Shown here one piece after another: positions 14,970 to 24,374 of a stretch of 24,374 nt of DNA. The translations under genes and the position numbers were made by a program. Within the stretch, counting starts at the first letter, position 1. Each line of letters starts with the position of its first letter. The notes below the pieces were generated by a model. That model saw nothing but the letters and a program-made list of their open reading frames with translations. It was not told the origin of the DNA and searched no databases. Source of the DNA: JAXHUH01 sp034211175 (lineage in GTDB: Bacteria; Actinomycetota; Acidimicrobiia; Acidimicrobiales; CAIXPF01). Location: NCBI GenBank assembly GCA_034211175.1, contig JAXHUH010000186.1:1-24374 (forward strand), in the 5' to 3' direction.

Positions 14970-16382
14970 CTACGAGTCGAAGATCGGGCCGAAGGCGGGG
15001 ATGCCGCGGCGTTCGAGGTCGTGGACGAGACGGAACGTCGTCGGCTTGTTGCTGACCACGAGCACGGCCTCGGCGTCGAAGTCGCGGACGGCGTCGACCG
15101 CGAGCTGCGTGAGGTCGGGCTTGCCGAGGGCGGTGGTGTCCCAGATCACGGCGTGGGGAGCCGCGGCGTGGACCTCGTCGACCAGCGCGTCGCCGTAGGT
15201 CTTGCGGGGATCGCGGGTCGACCACACGAGCTTGCCCGGCACCCGCTCGGACAGGATCTGACCGAGGAGCGGGCCGATCCCGCTGCCGGTGGCCACGTAC
15301 ACGACCCGCTCGTAGAGCATCGCCGCCTTGGCCATCGGCGCGACGACCGGCATGCCCCGCACCCACACGTGGGTCGGCGGGTCGTCGATGAACCGGCCCG
15401 TCCAGTCCCCGGCCCGGGAGATGACGAGGCGGTAGCCCGACCGGCCAGGACGGGTGATGGTGGCGAACGGGTGCCACTCGCGCAGCGGGCTGCGGCTGAT
15501 GGCGACGGCGGCCGAGAAGGACGGCGTGACGCCGTGGTCGAGCTCGACGATCGCCACGTGCGGCGACGGGCGCTCCACGGTGATCGGCACGCGGCGCAGC
15601 CGGAGCCACGGCGACGCGATGCTGAGCGTCACGAGGGCCAGGACCCAGACGTGCCAGTCCGAGGCGACGGCGGCGAGCGCCGAGTCGTCGCCCCGGCCCT
15701 CGACGGCGAGGTGGACGGTGAGCACCCAGAACACGCCGACCGCGGTCCAGCCGCCCCACCGGTGCGTGAACTCGAACACGTTGTGGGCCCGAGCCCGGAC
15801 GATCGGCGCGGCACCGATGGTCACCGTCACGACGAGCACCACGAGCACCGAGCACAGCACGAGGGTCAAGGTCGTCACGGCATCCGGATGGCGGGCACCG
15901 GTCACGAACGCGGTGGCGGTGAACGCGCACAGCCAGCCCGTGGCGGCGATGGCCGCGCCGGCGTGGATGCCGCCGACGTGGTGGACCTTCGACACGCTCC
16001 ACCGCACCCACAGCGGCCACGTCGTCGAGCCCCGCCCGACGAGCCCGTAGAGGAGGTTGAGGACGAGCTGCTGGCGCATCAGCACGGCGGCGGTCACGTT
16101 GACGAGCGACAGCGCCGCGAGTGCGTCGAGGGCGGTGCCGTCCGCGATCCGCCAGTCGCCGCCCGAGAGGCCGTGGACGAGGACGGCGGCGTTCACCACC
16201 AGCACCGCGACCACGAGACGCTGGTACGGCATCAGCCGGGGGTGGGTCCGGAGGCGGCGGAGCGAGCCTCCCGTGCGGGTCCGCCCTTCGTCGAGCAGCT
16301 GCGCGTCGCCGCGGGCACCGGCAGTCGACGCAGGGGCTGGGCGCCGGTCGAGGTCCGGTCGCTCGAGGAGTCGCTGGTTCAT
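14970..16382 (-). CDS. TmpA-like membrane oxidoreductase (ferric-reductase type)
   Basis: The 470-residue protein has a basic N-terminus, about six membrane segments between residues 55 and 265, and a C-terminal soluble domain. The membrane part contains histidines in VHHVGGIHAG (134-140), FEFTHRWGGW (207) and LTVHLAV (224) that could bind haem. The C-terminal part looks like a ferredoxin-reductase-type nucleotide-binding domain, with VVYVATGSGIGPLLGQIL at 360-377 and LVVSNKPTTFRLV near the end; a classic FAD motif is not clear. This arrangement recalls the fungal TmpA membrane flavoproteins and bacterial relatives of unknown substrate. The start ATG at 16382 is preferred because purine-rich GGAAGG lies upstream; a longer frame to 16553 would begin in the terminator region. 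Function beyond electron transfer is not assigned. Confidence 0.75.
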   Translation of the reverse strand: MNQRLLERPDLDRRPAPASTAGARGDAQLLDEGRTRTGGSLRRLRTHPRLMPYQRLVVAVLVVNAAVLVHGLSGGDWRIADGTALDALAALSLVNVTAAVLMRQQLVLNLLYGLVGRGSTTWPLWVRWSVSKVHHVGGIHAGAAIAATGWLCAFTATAFVTGARHPDAVTTLTLVLCSVLVVLVVTVTIGAAPIVRARAHNVFEFTHRWGGWTAVGVFWVLTVHLAVEGRGDDSALAAVASDWHVWVLALVTLSIASPWLRLRRVPITVERPSPHVAIVELDHGVTPSFSAAVAISRSPLREWHPFATITRPGRSGYRLVISRAGDWTGRFIDDPPTHVWVRGMPVVAPMAKAAMLYERVVYVATGSGIGPLLGQILSERVPGKLVWSTRDPRKTYGDALVDEVHAAAPHAVIWDTTALGKPDLTQLAVDAVRDFDAEAVLVVSNKPTTFRLVHDLERRGIPAFGPIFDS

Positions 16383-16557
16383 CGGGGTCCGCCTTCCGGG
16401 CCCGGGCGCGCGGCAGCGACGGACCCGGATAGGTGGTTCGAGCAGATCGGCCGGGCCCGTGGGCCGGCCATCAGCGGGTTCTACGAGCGACCCCCGCTGC
16501 CGGTTCGAACGCAGGGAGGTGGCGCCGGGCACAGCCCAACCGTCCGGGAACACGACG

Positions 16558-16596
16558 ACGCCCCCGGGCCGCGTCGCAACGCGGGCCCGGGGGCGT
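16558..16596 (-). terminator. Long GC-rich hairpin terminating the YgjV-like gene
   Basis: A stem of about 16 bp (ACGCCCCCGGGCC then GCG at 16558-16573; its complement with one bulged base at 16580-16596) closes a TCGCAA loop. It lies 35 bases beyond the reverse-strand stop at 16631 and upstream of the oxidoreductase gene, so it separates the two genes. There is no T-run. Confidence 0.65.
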
Positions 16597-16630
16597 GTGA
16601 GTCGGATCGGGGAGCCGGATCAGGGAGCCG

Positions 16631-17032
16631 TCAGGTGGGCGCCCAACGACTGTCGGCGTACCACGCACCGATCGTGTGGAGGCGTGGGGCATCGTGGTCG
16701 GCCACGGCGGCGGTCGATGCCGCCGACGGCGCCGGTCGGGCCTCCGTCGGGGCGACCGCCGGGTCGGTGGCGTCGGGGCCACCCGGCTCGCCGTCCGGCC
16801 GCTCGTCGACCTCGCGGTCGATGCCACCGCGACGGTCCTGGACCAGGTGGCGGATGTTGACCGTGGCGAGGACGACGTTGAGGGCGACCATCGACGGGAT
16901 GGCGACGATCAGGTTGAAGGTGAGCAGCACGAGCGACGCCACGAGGTTCACCTGGCGCAGTCGCCTGAGGTTCCGCTGGGTGAGCGAGAGCACCACGAGG
17001 GCGGAGCCGATCCATCCGATGAGCTCGGTCAC
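16631..17032 (-). CDS. Small membrane protein, YgjV/CBU_0592-like
   Basis: The 133-residue protein starts with a compact set of membrane segments: IGWIGSALVVLSLTQ (about 5-19), VNLVASLVLLTFNLIVAIPS (about 28-48) and a third ending at VNIRHLV. It is followed by a hydrophilic, Asp/Pro/Ala-rich tail of about 60 residues. The N-terminal part resembles the YgjV or CBU_0592 group of small inner-membrane proteins of unknown function. The start is GTG at 17032 because GGGGAGG lies about six bases upstream; a longer frame to 17173 gives an unlikely arginine/proline-rich leader. The tail ends in IGAWYADSRWAP. It is followed by a strong hairpin, so it is probably monocistronic. Confidence 0.7.
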   Translation of the reverse strand: MTELIGWIGSALVVLSLTQRNLRRLRQVNLVASLVLLTFNLIVAIPSMVALNVVLATVNIRHLVQDRRGGIDREVDERPDGEPGGPDATDPAVAPTEARPAPSAASTAAVADHDAPRLHTIGAWYADSRWAPT

Positions 17033-17363
17033 GACCGACCTCCCCGGCCCCGGCGGTCGCCGGGACCGGCATCGGGCCCCGGGCGGTCGGCACCCGACTG
17101 CGGGGAGCGCCCGACAGGGCGCGCGGAACAACAGAACTGGTAGCGGTACATGGCAGGACCTCGTGCTCGTCATCAGGTCGGCCGGCGCGCATCGTTGAGC
17201 GCGGCGACCCCGGAACGGACGGCACCGGGCCCGGCTCGTCGCCGGGAACCCGGTGTTCCGTTGCGAGCGGTACTACGGGCGAGACCCCCGAGGCGGTTCG
17301 GTCAGATCGGTGTCACAACATTCACATCGATCGTTCGCGTTCACACCGCCGGCACCCGCAGGA
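17033..17363. other. Intergenic region between tex and the YgjV-like gene
   Basis: No gene is supported here. It should hold the promoter of the YgjV-like gene and the 3' flank of tex. At 17311-17326 the reverse strand reads TGTGAATGTTGTGACA, which matches 9 of 10 bases of the CRP-type half-sites TGTGA-N6-TCACA. Two further TTCACA/TTCACAC motifs lie at 17321 and 17339. The site is 280 bases from the nearest downstream start, so relevance is doubtful. Confidence 0.4.
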
Positions 17364-19742
17364 TCAGGTGATCAGCCCGGCCCGACGGAGCGCATCGGCC
17401 ATGGCGCCGTCGCTGCCACCGCCACCGCCACCGTTGCCCTTGCCGCCGCCGTTGCCACCGCCCTTGCCCTTGCCCCGGCCGCCCTTGCCGCGGCCGCCGC
17501 CACCGGACCGGTTGCCGCCCTGGTCACCACGGGCGCGACCCGATCGCTGGCCGCCGTCGGCGCCGGGCTCGTCGTCGAGCCGCAGCGACAGCGAGATCCG
17601 CTTGCGGTCGACGTCGACGTCCATGACCTTCACCTTGACGACGTCCCCCGGCTTCACGACGTCACGGGGATCGCTCACGTAGCTGCGCGACATGGCGGAG
17701 ATGTGGACGAGCCCGTCCTGGTGGACGCCGACGTCGACGAACGCGCCGAACGCGGCGACGTTGCTCACGACACCCTCGAGCACCATGCCGGGCCGCAGGT
17801 CGCCGATCTCGTGGACGGCCTCGTCGAACGTGGCGGTGCGGAACTCGGGTCGTGGGTCGCGGCCGGGCTTGTCGAGCTCGGCGAGGATGTCGGTCACCGT
17901 CGGCAGGCCGAACCGGTCGTCGACGAAGTCCTCCGGCTTCAGCGTGCGCAACATCGGGGTGTTGCCGACCAGGCCCGCGACATCGCCGCCCGTCTTGTCG
18001 ACGATGCGCCGCACCACCGGGTAGGCCTCGGGGTGCACGGCGGAGGCGTCGAGGGGATCGTCGCCGCCGGGGATGCGGAGGAACCCGGCGCACTGCTCGA
18101 ACGCCCGGTCGCCGAGGCGCGACACCTTCTTCAGGGCGGTTCGGGTCGCGTAGCGGCCGTTGGTGTCGCGATGGGCGACGATGTTCTGGGCCAGCGTCGT
18201 GTTGATGCCCGACACCCGCTGGAGCAGCGGCGCCGATGCGGTGTTCACGTCGACCCCGACGGCGTTCACGCAGTCCTCGACCACGGCGTCGAGCGAGCGG
18301 GACAGCTTCACCTCGGAGACGTCGTGCTGGTACTGGCCGACGCCGATCGACTTCGGGTCGATCTTGACCAGCTCGGCGAGTGGGTCCTGGAGGCGGCGGG
18401 CGATCGACACCGCCCCGCGCAGCGACACGTCGAGCTCGGGCAGCTCCGACGAGGCGTAGGCGGAGGCCGAGTACACCGACGCACCCGCCTCCGACACGAG
18501 GGCCTTCGTGAGCCCGAGCTGCGGTGCGGACCGCACCAGCTCGGCGGCGAGCTTGTCGGTCTCGCGCGACGCCGTGCCGTTGCCGATGGCGACCAGCTCG
18601 ACGCCGTGGCGCTCCGCCAGCTCCTTCAGCCGCCCGAGCGCCTCGTCCCAGCGGCCCTGGGGCTTGTGGGGGTAGACCGTGTCGGTGGCGACGACCTTGC
18701 CGGTCGTGTCGATCACCGCGACCTTCGTGCCGGTGCGGTAGCCGGGGTCGAGCCCGATCGTCGGGCGGGCACCGGCCGGCGCGGCGAGCAGCAGGTCGCG
18801 CAGGTTGTCGGCGAACACCGTCACCGCGCCGTCCTCGGCCGCCTCCCGCAGGCGGGCCCGCAGGTCGAGCCCGAGGCGCAGCTTGATCCGGGTGCGCCAC
18901 GCCAAGCGGGCGGTGTCGCCGAGCCAGGCGTCGGCCGGTCGGCCCCGGTCCTCGATGCCGAAGCGCTCCGCGACCCGGGCCTCGTAGCGGCTCGGCGCCG
19001 CCGGGTCGGCGTCGGCGGGCTCCGGGTCGAGGTCGAGGTCGAGGATCTCCTCGTTCTCACCCCGCAGGAGCGCCAGCACCCGGTGGGACGGCAGCTCGGT
19101 GAACGGCTCGCTGTAGGAGAAGTAGTCGGAGAACTTGGCGCCCGCCTCCTCCTTGCCCTCCCGGACCCGGGCGGCGACCCGGCCCCGCGACCACATCGTC
19201 TCCCGCAGCTCGCCGATCAGGTCGGCGTCCTCGGTGAATCGCTCGATGAGGATGGCCCGAGCACCGTCGAGCGCCGCCGAGGCGTCGGCCACGCCCTTGT
19301 CGGCGTCGACGAAGCCGCCGGCGACCGTGGCGGGGTCGAGGTTCGGGTCGGCCAGCAGGTCCTCGGCCAGCGGCTCGAGGCCGGCCTCGCGGGCGATCTG
19401 GGCCTTGGTGCGGCGCTTGGGCTTGTACGGGAGGTAGATGTCCTCGAGCCGCGACTTGGTCTCGGCCTCGTTGATCTGCGCCTCGAGCTCGTTCGTGAGC
19501 TTGTCCTGGGAGCGGATCGACTCGAGCACCACGGCCCGGCGCTCCTCCAGCTCGCGGAGGTAGAGGAGGCGTTCGTCGAGGGTGCGGAGCTGGGCGTCGT
19601 CGAGGCCGCCGGTCGCCTCCTTGCGGTACCGAGCGACGAACGGGACGGTCGCCCCGCCGTCGAGCAGGTCGACCGCGGCGTTGACCTGGCGCTCCCGCAC
19701 ACCGAGCTCGGTCGCGATCCGCTCGTTGATGGAGGTCGTCAC
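17364..19742 (-). CDS. tex: RNA-binding protein Tex with glycine-rich tail
   Basis: The 792-residue protein matches Tex in length and order: a helical N-terminal domain (INERIATELGVRERQVNAAVDLL, then PFVARYRKEATGGLDD and IYLPYKPKRRTKAQIAREAG), a YqgF/RNase-H-like domain (ARPTIGLDPGYRTGTKVAVID, about 415-435), the helix-hairpin-helix region (DVNTASAPLLQRVSGINTTL) and a C-terminal S1 RNA-binding domain (about 650-724, LEGVVSNVAAFGAFVDVGVH). Tex is a conserved nucleic-acid-binding protein tied to transcription and RNA turnover. The last 68 residues form an unusual tail rich in Gly with Arg and Lys, ending in DALRRAGLIT. The start is GTG at 19742 (VTTSINER); the longer frame to 20027 has no family similarity. 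It is divergent from the MTHFR-like gene. Confidence 0.93.
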   Translation of the reverse strand: MTTSINERIATELGVRERQVNAAVDLLDGGATVPFVARYRKEATGGLDDAQLRTLDERLLYLRELEERRAVVLESIRSQDKLTNELEAQINEAETKSRLEDIYLPYKPKRRTKAQIAREAGLEPLAEDLLADPNLDPATVAGGFVDADKGVADASAALDGARAILIERFTEDADLIGELRETMWSRGRVAARVREGKEEAGAKFSDYFSYSEPFTELPSHRVLALLRGENEEILDLDLDPEPADADPAAPSRYEARVAERFGIEDRGRPADAWLGDTARLAWRTRIKLRLGLDLRARLREAAEDGAVTVFADNLRDLLLAAPAGARPTIGLDPGYRTGTKVAVIDTTGKVVATDTVYPHKPQGRWDEALGRLKELAERHGVELVAIGNGTASRETDKLAAELVRSAPQLGLTKALVSEAGASVYSASAYASSELPELDVSLRGAVSIARRLQDPLAELVKIDPKSIGVGQYQHDVSEVKLSRSLDAVVEDCVNAVGVDVNTASAPLLQRVSGINTTLAQNIVAHRDTNGRYATRTALKKVSRLGDRAFEQCAGFLRIPGGDDPLDASAVHPEAYPVVRRIVDKTGGDVAGLVGNTPMLRTLKPEDFVDDRFGLPTVTDILAELDKPGRDPRPEFRTATFDEAVHEIGDLRPGMVLEGVVSNVAAFGAFVDVGVHQDGLVHISAMSRSYVSDPRDVVKPGDVVKVKVMDVDVDRKRISLSLRLDDEPGADGGQRSGRARGDQGGNRSGGGGRGKGGRGKGKGGGNGGGKGNGGGGGGSDGAMADALRRAGLIT

Positions 19743-19931
19743 GATGGCAGCCCCGTTTCCTCGTCGAGATGGGGTGACCGACCGGCCGCTGATCCGCCGT
19801 CCGGTCGTCGGGCGGCTGCCGAGCGTACTGCGGCCCACCGACGGCCCGACGCATCTCCGGCGCCGGGGAGACGACCCGCCGACCGGGTTTCGCCGCCGCC
19901 ACCCACGGGCAACTGCTGCGGGCGTCGACCG

Positions 19932-19964
19932 CGCCGCGATCGACGTGAGCACGCCGCGATCGAC
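19932..19964 (+). repeat. Short direct repeat before the MTHFR-like gene
   Basis: CGCCGCGATCGAC occurs at 19932-19944 and 19952-19964 (20-base period), ending 13 bases before the GTG start and next to the ribosome binding site. It contains the palindrome CGATCG. It could be an operator, or chance in GC-rich DNA. Confidence 0.35.
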
Positions 19965-19977
19965 ACAGGAGGTCCGC

Positions 19978-20982
19978 GTGTCCGAGGTCCGCGTGCCCGA
20001 CACCGCCGTCACCTGCCCCAAGGACATGACCTACGGCCCGTGCGGAGGCGTGACGGCCACGCTGGGGTGCGAGGTCGACGACCGTCCGTGCCCGTTCGCC
20101 AACGACGATGCGCTCCCCCGCTGGGAGCGGCCCGGCGCCTCACGGGTGATCGACGTGGCGCCGGGTTCGATCTTCGTCGATCTGCGCCCCGACCCGACCC
20201 TTCCCGGTGAGCTGGCCGAGGCGGCGGTGGCACTCGGCCTGCCCGACGTGCACGTCCTCATCGGCGAGCACGTCGACGACCCGACGCCCCACGGCCCGGC
20301 GGCCGTCGCGGCGGCGGTGGCCGATGCCGGCCTCTCGGCCGTGTCGACCGTGACCTGCCGGGGCCGGACCGGCGACGAGCTCACGAGGGAGGTCGAGGCC
20401 GTCGCCGCGACCGGGCCGTTCGCCGTGCACTGCGTCACGGGCGACCATCCCTCCGCCCGGCTCCATCTCGACGGGGACGTCCGGTTCGGGACCGACAGCC
20501 TCGGCCTCGTGTCGATGGCCACCCGCTCGGGCGTCGCCGTCTCCGTCGCCGAGAGCCCGGCGACACCGCCGCGGGCGTGGCGCGCCCCCAGGCTGGCCGA
20601 CAAGCAGCGCGCCGGCGCCGGCATGTGCATCCTCAACCACGCCGGCGACGTCGACCACGTCCGACACTTCGTCGAGGACGCGCGCGACGCCGGGGTCACC
20701 GTCCCGCTCGTCGCCGCCGTCCCGATCATCACCGACCGCCACTCGGCGACCGTGCTCGACCGCTTCCCCGGTCTCGAGCTGCCGGAGGACTTCGCTGCGA
20801 GGGTGCTGTCGGCGGACGACCCGCGTGCGGCCGGCATCGAGGCCGCCGTCGAGCTCGGCCGGGAGCTGCTCGCGTGTCCCGGGATCGCCGGCATCAACCT
20901 GTCGGGCGCCGGGAGCGACCGGGCCACCCCGGCCCGCGCCGAGCTCGCGGCGGAGATCATCACCGGCATCCGCCGCCGATGA
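19978..20982 (+). CDS. Methylenetetrahydrofolate-reductase-like protein with N-terminal Cys motif
   Basis: The 334-residue protein opens with a cysteine motif CPKDMTYGPCGG (13-24) followed by CEVDDRPCPF, with cysteines 13, 22, 31 and 38, typical of the MTHFR C-terminal (MetV-like) zinc or iron-sulfur domain. The rest is a shortened TIM-barrel related to methylenetetrahydrofolate reductase: DLRPDPTLPGELAEAAVAL, STVTCRGRTGDELTREVEAV, FAVHCVTGDHP, and PLVAAVPIITDRHSATVLDRFPG, which is a typical MetF-like piece. It probably binds a folate and takes part in one-carbon transfer; related fusions accompany folate-dependent demethylases. The start is GTG 19978, after AGGAGG. The stop overlaps an ATG (ATGA at 20979), suggesting coupling to a small ORF. 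The true reaction is not established. Confidence 0.75.
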   Translation: MSEVRVPDTAVTCPKDMTYGPCGGVTATLGCEVDDRPCPFANDDALPRWERPGASRVIDVAPGSIFVDLRPDPTLPGELAEAAVALGLPDVHVLIGEHVDDPTPHGPAAVAAAVADAGLSAVSTVTCRGRTGDELTREVEAVAATGPFAVHCVTGDHPSARLHLDGDVRFGTDSLGLVSMATRSGVAVSVAESPATPPRAWRAPRLADKQRAGAGMCILNHAGDVDHVRHFVEDARDAGVTVPLVAAVPIITDRHSATVLDRFPGLELPEDFAARVLSADDPRAAGIEAAVELGRELLACPGIAGINLSGAGSDRATPARAELAAEIITGIRRR

Positions 20983-21146
20983 ACCTCCGGGAGCTCGCCG
21001 ATGCCGCAGGGGACACCGCGGCATCCATGGCCCTCGCGCTCGCCGGTCGGGGGTCGGGCAACCCGGCCACGCCGGCCTCGTCGAGCACGGACGACCGCAC
21101 GTCGGACCACATCGACGAGGTCCAGTCCTCGACCGAATCCAGCTGA
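20979..21146 (+). CDS. Possible small coupled ORF, 55 residues
   Basis: The frame starts at an ATG overlapping the stop of the upstream gene by four bases and encodes MNLRELADAAGDTAASMAL and a Ser/Thr/Asp-rich tail ending in EVQSSTESS. It has a plausible helical start but no recognisable domain. Third-position GC falls off in the second half. Overlap alone is weak evidence in such GC-rich DNA, so it may be a chance frame or the remnant of a longer gene. Confidence 0.3.
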   Translation: MNLRELADAAGDTAASMALALAGRGSGNPATPASSSTDDRTSDHIDEVQSSTESS

Positions 21147-21194
21147 TCCGGGTTGCACCTCCCGCGATCGGGGTAGCGGGTTGTCCCGCCCGAC

Positions 21195-21211
21195 GTCCCG
21201 GAGCCCGGGAC
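21195..21211 (+). terminator. Hairpin in the leader of the catalase gene
   Basis: GTCCCGG and CCGGGAC form a perfect 7-bp stem with an AGC loop, ending 24 bases before the catalase start codon. It may terminate the upstream transcript or form a 5' leader structure. Confidence 0.4.
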
Positions 21212-21235
21212 CACTTCCGATCGGAAGGACAGGCA

Positions 21236-23353
<2,118 letters not shown>

Positions 23354-23372
23354 GCCGGGCCGCGATCGGCAC

Positions 23373-23406
23373 GGGTGCCCGGGAGGTCGCCAACTCCCGG
23401 GCACCC
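23373..23406 (+). terminator. Strong terminator after the catalase gene
   Basis: GGGTGCCCGGGAG (23373-23385) and its perfect complement (23394-23406) form a 13-bp stem with an 8-base GTCGCCAA loop, 20 bases after the stop. There is no T-run, as is common in high-GC actinobacteria. Confidence 0.8.
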
Positions 23407-23429
23407 CGCCTGCGATTCACGAACACGAT

Positions 23430-23458
23430 GTGACGTGAGTCTCAGAATGCGCTACGAA
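23430..23458 (+). promoter_or_regulatory. Putative promoter of the acyl-CoA synthetase gene
   Basis: GTGACG (23430-23435), a 17-base spacer and TACGAA (23453-23458) form a possible -35/-10 pair. The -10 ends eight bases before the GTG start, so the mRNA may be leaderless or nearly so. Match to consensus is partial. Confidence 0.4.
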
Positions 23459-23466
23459 TTTTGACC

Positions 23467-24374
23467 GTGGCTGACCCCTTCACCTCTGCCTGGGACGCGC
23501 TGACCGCTCCCGGGGCCCAGTTCGAGATGGTCGATGCCGAGGTGCGCGGCGTGCCCATGCGGCTGTTCAAGAACGCACCACCCTCGATGCGCTTCTTCTG
23601 GGAGCTGGCGGCCGCCTACGCCGACCGCACGTACCTCGTCTACGAGGACGAGCGCTACACCTACGCGGAGACCGACGCCCTGGTGCGGGCGCTGGCCCAC
23701 CACCTGCGCGACGTCCACGACGTCCAGCCCGGCGACCGCGTCGCGATCTCGATGCGGAACTACCCGGAGTGGGTCATCGCCTACTGGGCCGCCATCTCGC
23801 TCGGCGCGGCCGCGGTCGGCATGAACGCCTGGTGGACGCCGGCGGAGATGAAGTACGGCCTCGAGGACGCCCGTCCGAAGGTGCTGATCGCCGACGCCGA
23901 GCGCGTCGAGCGGGTCACCCAGGTGCTCGACGAGGTCCGCGCCGGCGGCAAGATGCACCTGCTGACGGTGCGCTACGACGGCGACCTTCCCGACGACGCC
24001 ACCCGCTGGGACGACGTCATCCACCCCGAGTCGGCACCCGCCGGCCTCCCGGCCGCCGAGATCGACCCCGACGACGACGCCTGCATCTTCTACACGTCGG
24101 GCACCACCGGGTTCCCCAAGGGCGCCCAGCTCACCCACCTCGGGTCGGTGCACAACGTCCTGCACATCGCGTTCATGCAGGGTGTGGCCGCCGCGGCGGC
24201 CGCCGCCGAGAACCCGGCCCCGGCCGCCGAGGGTGACGCCGCGGCCGCACCGCCGCCGCCGCCGGTGATCATGGCGCCGACCCCGCTGTTCCACGTCACC
24301 GCGTGCAACTGCCTGCTCCACCCGGCCACCGCGGCCGGCGGCACCCTCGTCCTCATGTACCGGTGGGACCCGGG
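23467..24374 (+). CDS. AMP-binding acyl-CoA synthetase, cut by the right edge
   Basis: About 302 residues of an adenylate-forming enzyme are visible. The early part shows a typical FWELAAAYADRTYLVYEDE and TYAETDALVRALAHHL, then GDRVAISMRNYPEWVIAYWA, and the ATP-binding signature FYTSGTTGFPKG with the following THLGSVHNVL. The substrate pocket region APTPLFHVTACN follows. Between the signature and this block lies a low-complexity Ala/Pro/Glu insertion (AAAAAAAENPAPAAEGDAAA and five prolines). Such enzymes activate fatty or aryl acids with ATP and CoA. The substrate cannot be read here. The start is GTG at 23467, without a Shine-Dalgarno sequence. The adenylation domain continues past the window. 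Confidence 0.9.
   Translation, partial: MADPFTSAWDALTAPGAQFEMVDAEVRGVPMRLFKNAPPSMRFFWELAAAYADRTYLVYEDERYTYAETDALVRALAHHLRDVHDVQPGDRVAISMRNYPEWVIAYWAAISLGAAAVGMNAWWTPAEMKYGLEDARPKVLIADAERVERVTQVLDEVRAGGKMHLLTVRYDGDLPDDATRWDDVIHPESAPAGLPAAEIDPDDDACIFYTSGTTGFPKGAQLTHLGSVHNVLHIAFMQGVAAAAAAAENPAPAAEGDAAAAPPPPPVIMAPTPLFHVTACNCLLHPATAAGGTLVLMYRWDP

Noticed and set aside
12169..16020. 1283-residue reverse-strand frame
   Set aside because: It is the antisense of the SNF2 gene and part of an alternative frame of the oxidoreductase; long open frames arise by chance at this GC content.
13950..17198. 1082-residue forward frame
   Set aside because: It is a shadow of the SNF2 gene 3' end and the antisense of the oxidoreductase and YgjV-like genes; no domains are seen.
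17253..20210. 985-residue forward frame
   Set aside because: It is the antisense of tex, which has full family similarity on the other strand.

Overview
The window is very GC-rich (about 70-75% over most of its length), uses GTG starts freely, has strong GGAGG-type ribosome binding sites on many genes and no signal on several others. With the gene families present, this suggests a high-GC actinobacterium. A member of the Acidimicrobiia is a plausible guess from overall flavour, but no rRNA or lineage marker is present to prove it. No tRNA, rRNA, CRISPR array, transposase or phage gene was recognised.

Layout. Positions 1-960 are decayed or repetitive: a reverse-strand coding fragment runs off the left edge, followed by a 13-bp-stem hairpin, a gene-poor stretch, a short gene remnant and a 97-bp tandem repeat (about 2.5 copies). 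At 967-3416 an MFS permease and an orphan metal/siderophore-binding lipoprotein are divergently transcribed. Positions 3417-4784 form a visibly lower-GC island (27 G/C in the 60 bases at 4081-4140) whose only convincing gene encodes a 210-residue TIR-like protein of the ThsB/MTH538 type, probably an anti-phage or NAD-signalling component. Positions 4785-9659 hold the lower part of the homoprotocatechuate (4-hydroxyphenylacetate) meta-cleavage pathway: semialdehyde dehydrogenase (reverse), then FAH-family decarboxylase/isomerase, HpaR-type MarR regulator, hydratase and HpaI aldolase (forward). A palindrome overlaps promoter-like elements for both directions between the divergent arms. The ring-cleavage dioxygenase and the hpaF isomerase are absent from the window.

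Positions 9730-14898 are a forward run: an NTF2-like protein, a lipoprotein of unknown function, an inositol-monophosphatase-family enzyme and an SNF2-family helicase. Positions 14970-19742 are reverse: a TmpA-like membrane oxidoreductase, a small YgjV-like membrane protein and the RNA-binding protein Tex with a glycine-rich tail. Positions 19978-24374 are forward: a fused MTHFR-type protein with an N-terminal cysteine motif, a possible translationally coupled small ORF, a large-subunit catalase ending in a strong hairpin, and an acyl-CoA synthetase cut by the right edge.

The degradation genes form one functional unit: the pathway turns the ring-cleavage semialdehyde into pyruvate and succinate semialdehyde. 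The other genes look like independent housekeeping or accessory units. The points I would follow first are the lone TIR-like gene in its low-GC island, the 97-bp repeat beside gene remnants, the shared operator in the hpa cluster, the repeated CGAACTGG boxes before the SNF2 gene, and the TACGNN signal just upstream of GTG starts that lack a Shine-Dalgarno sequence.
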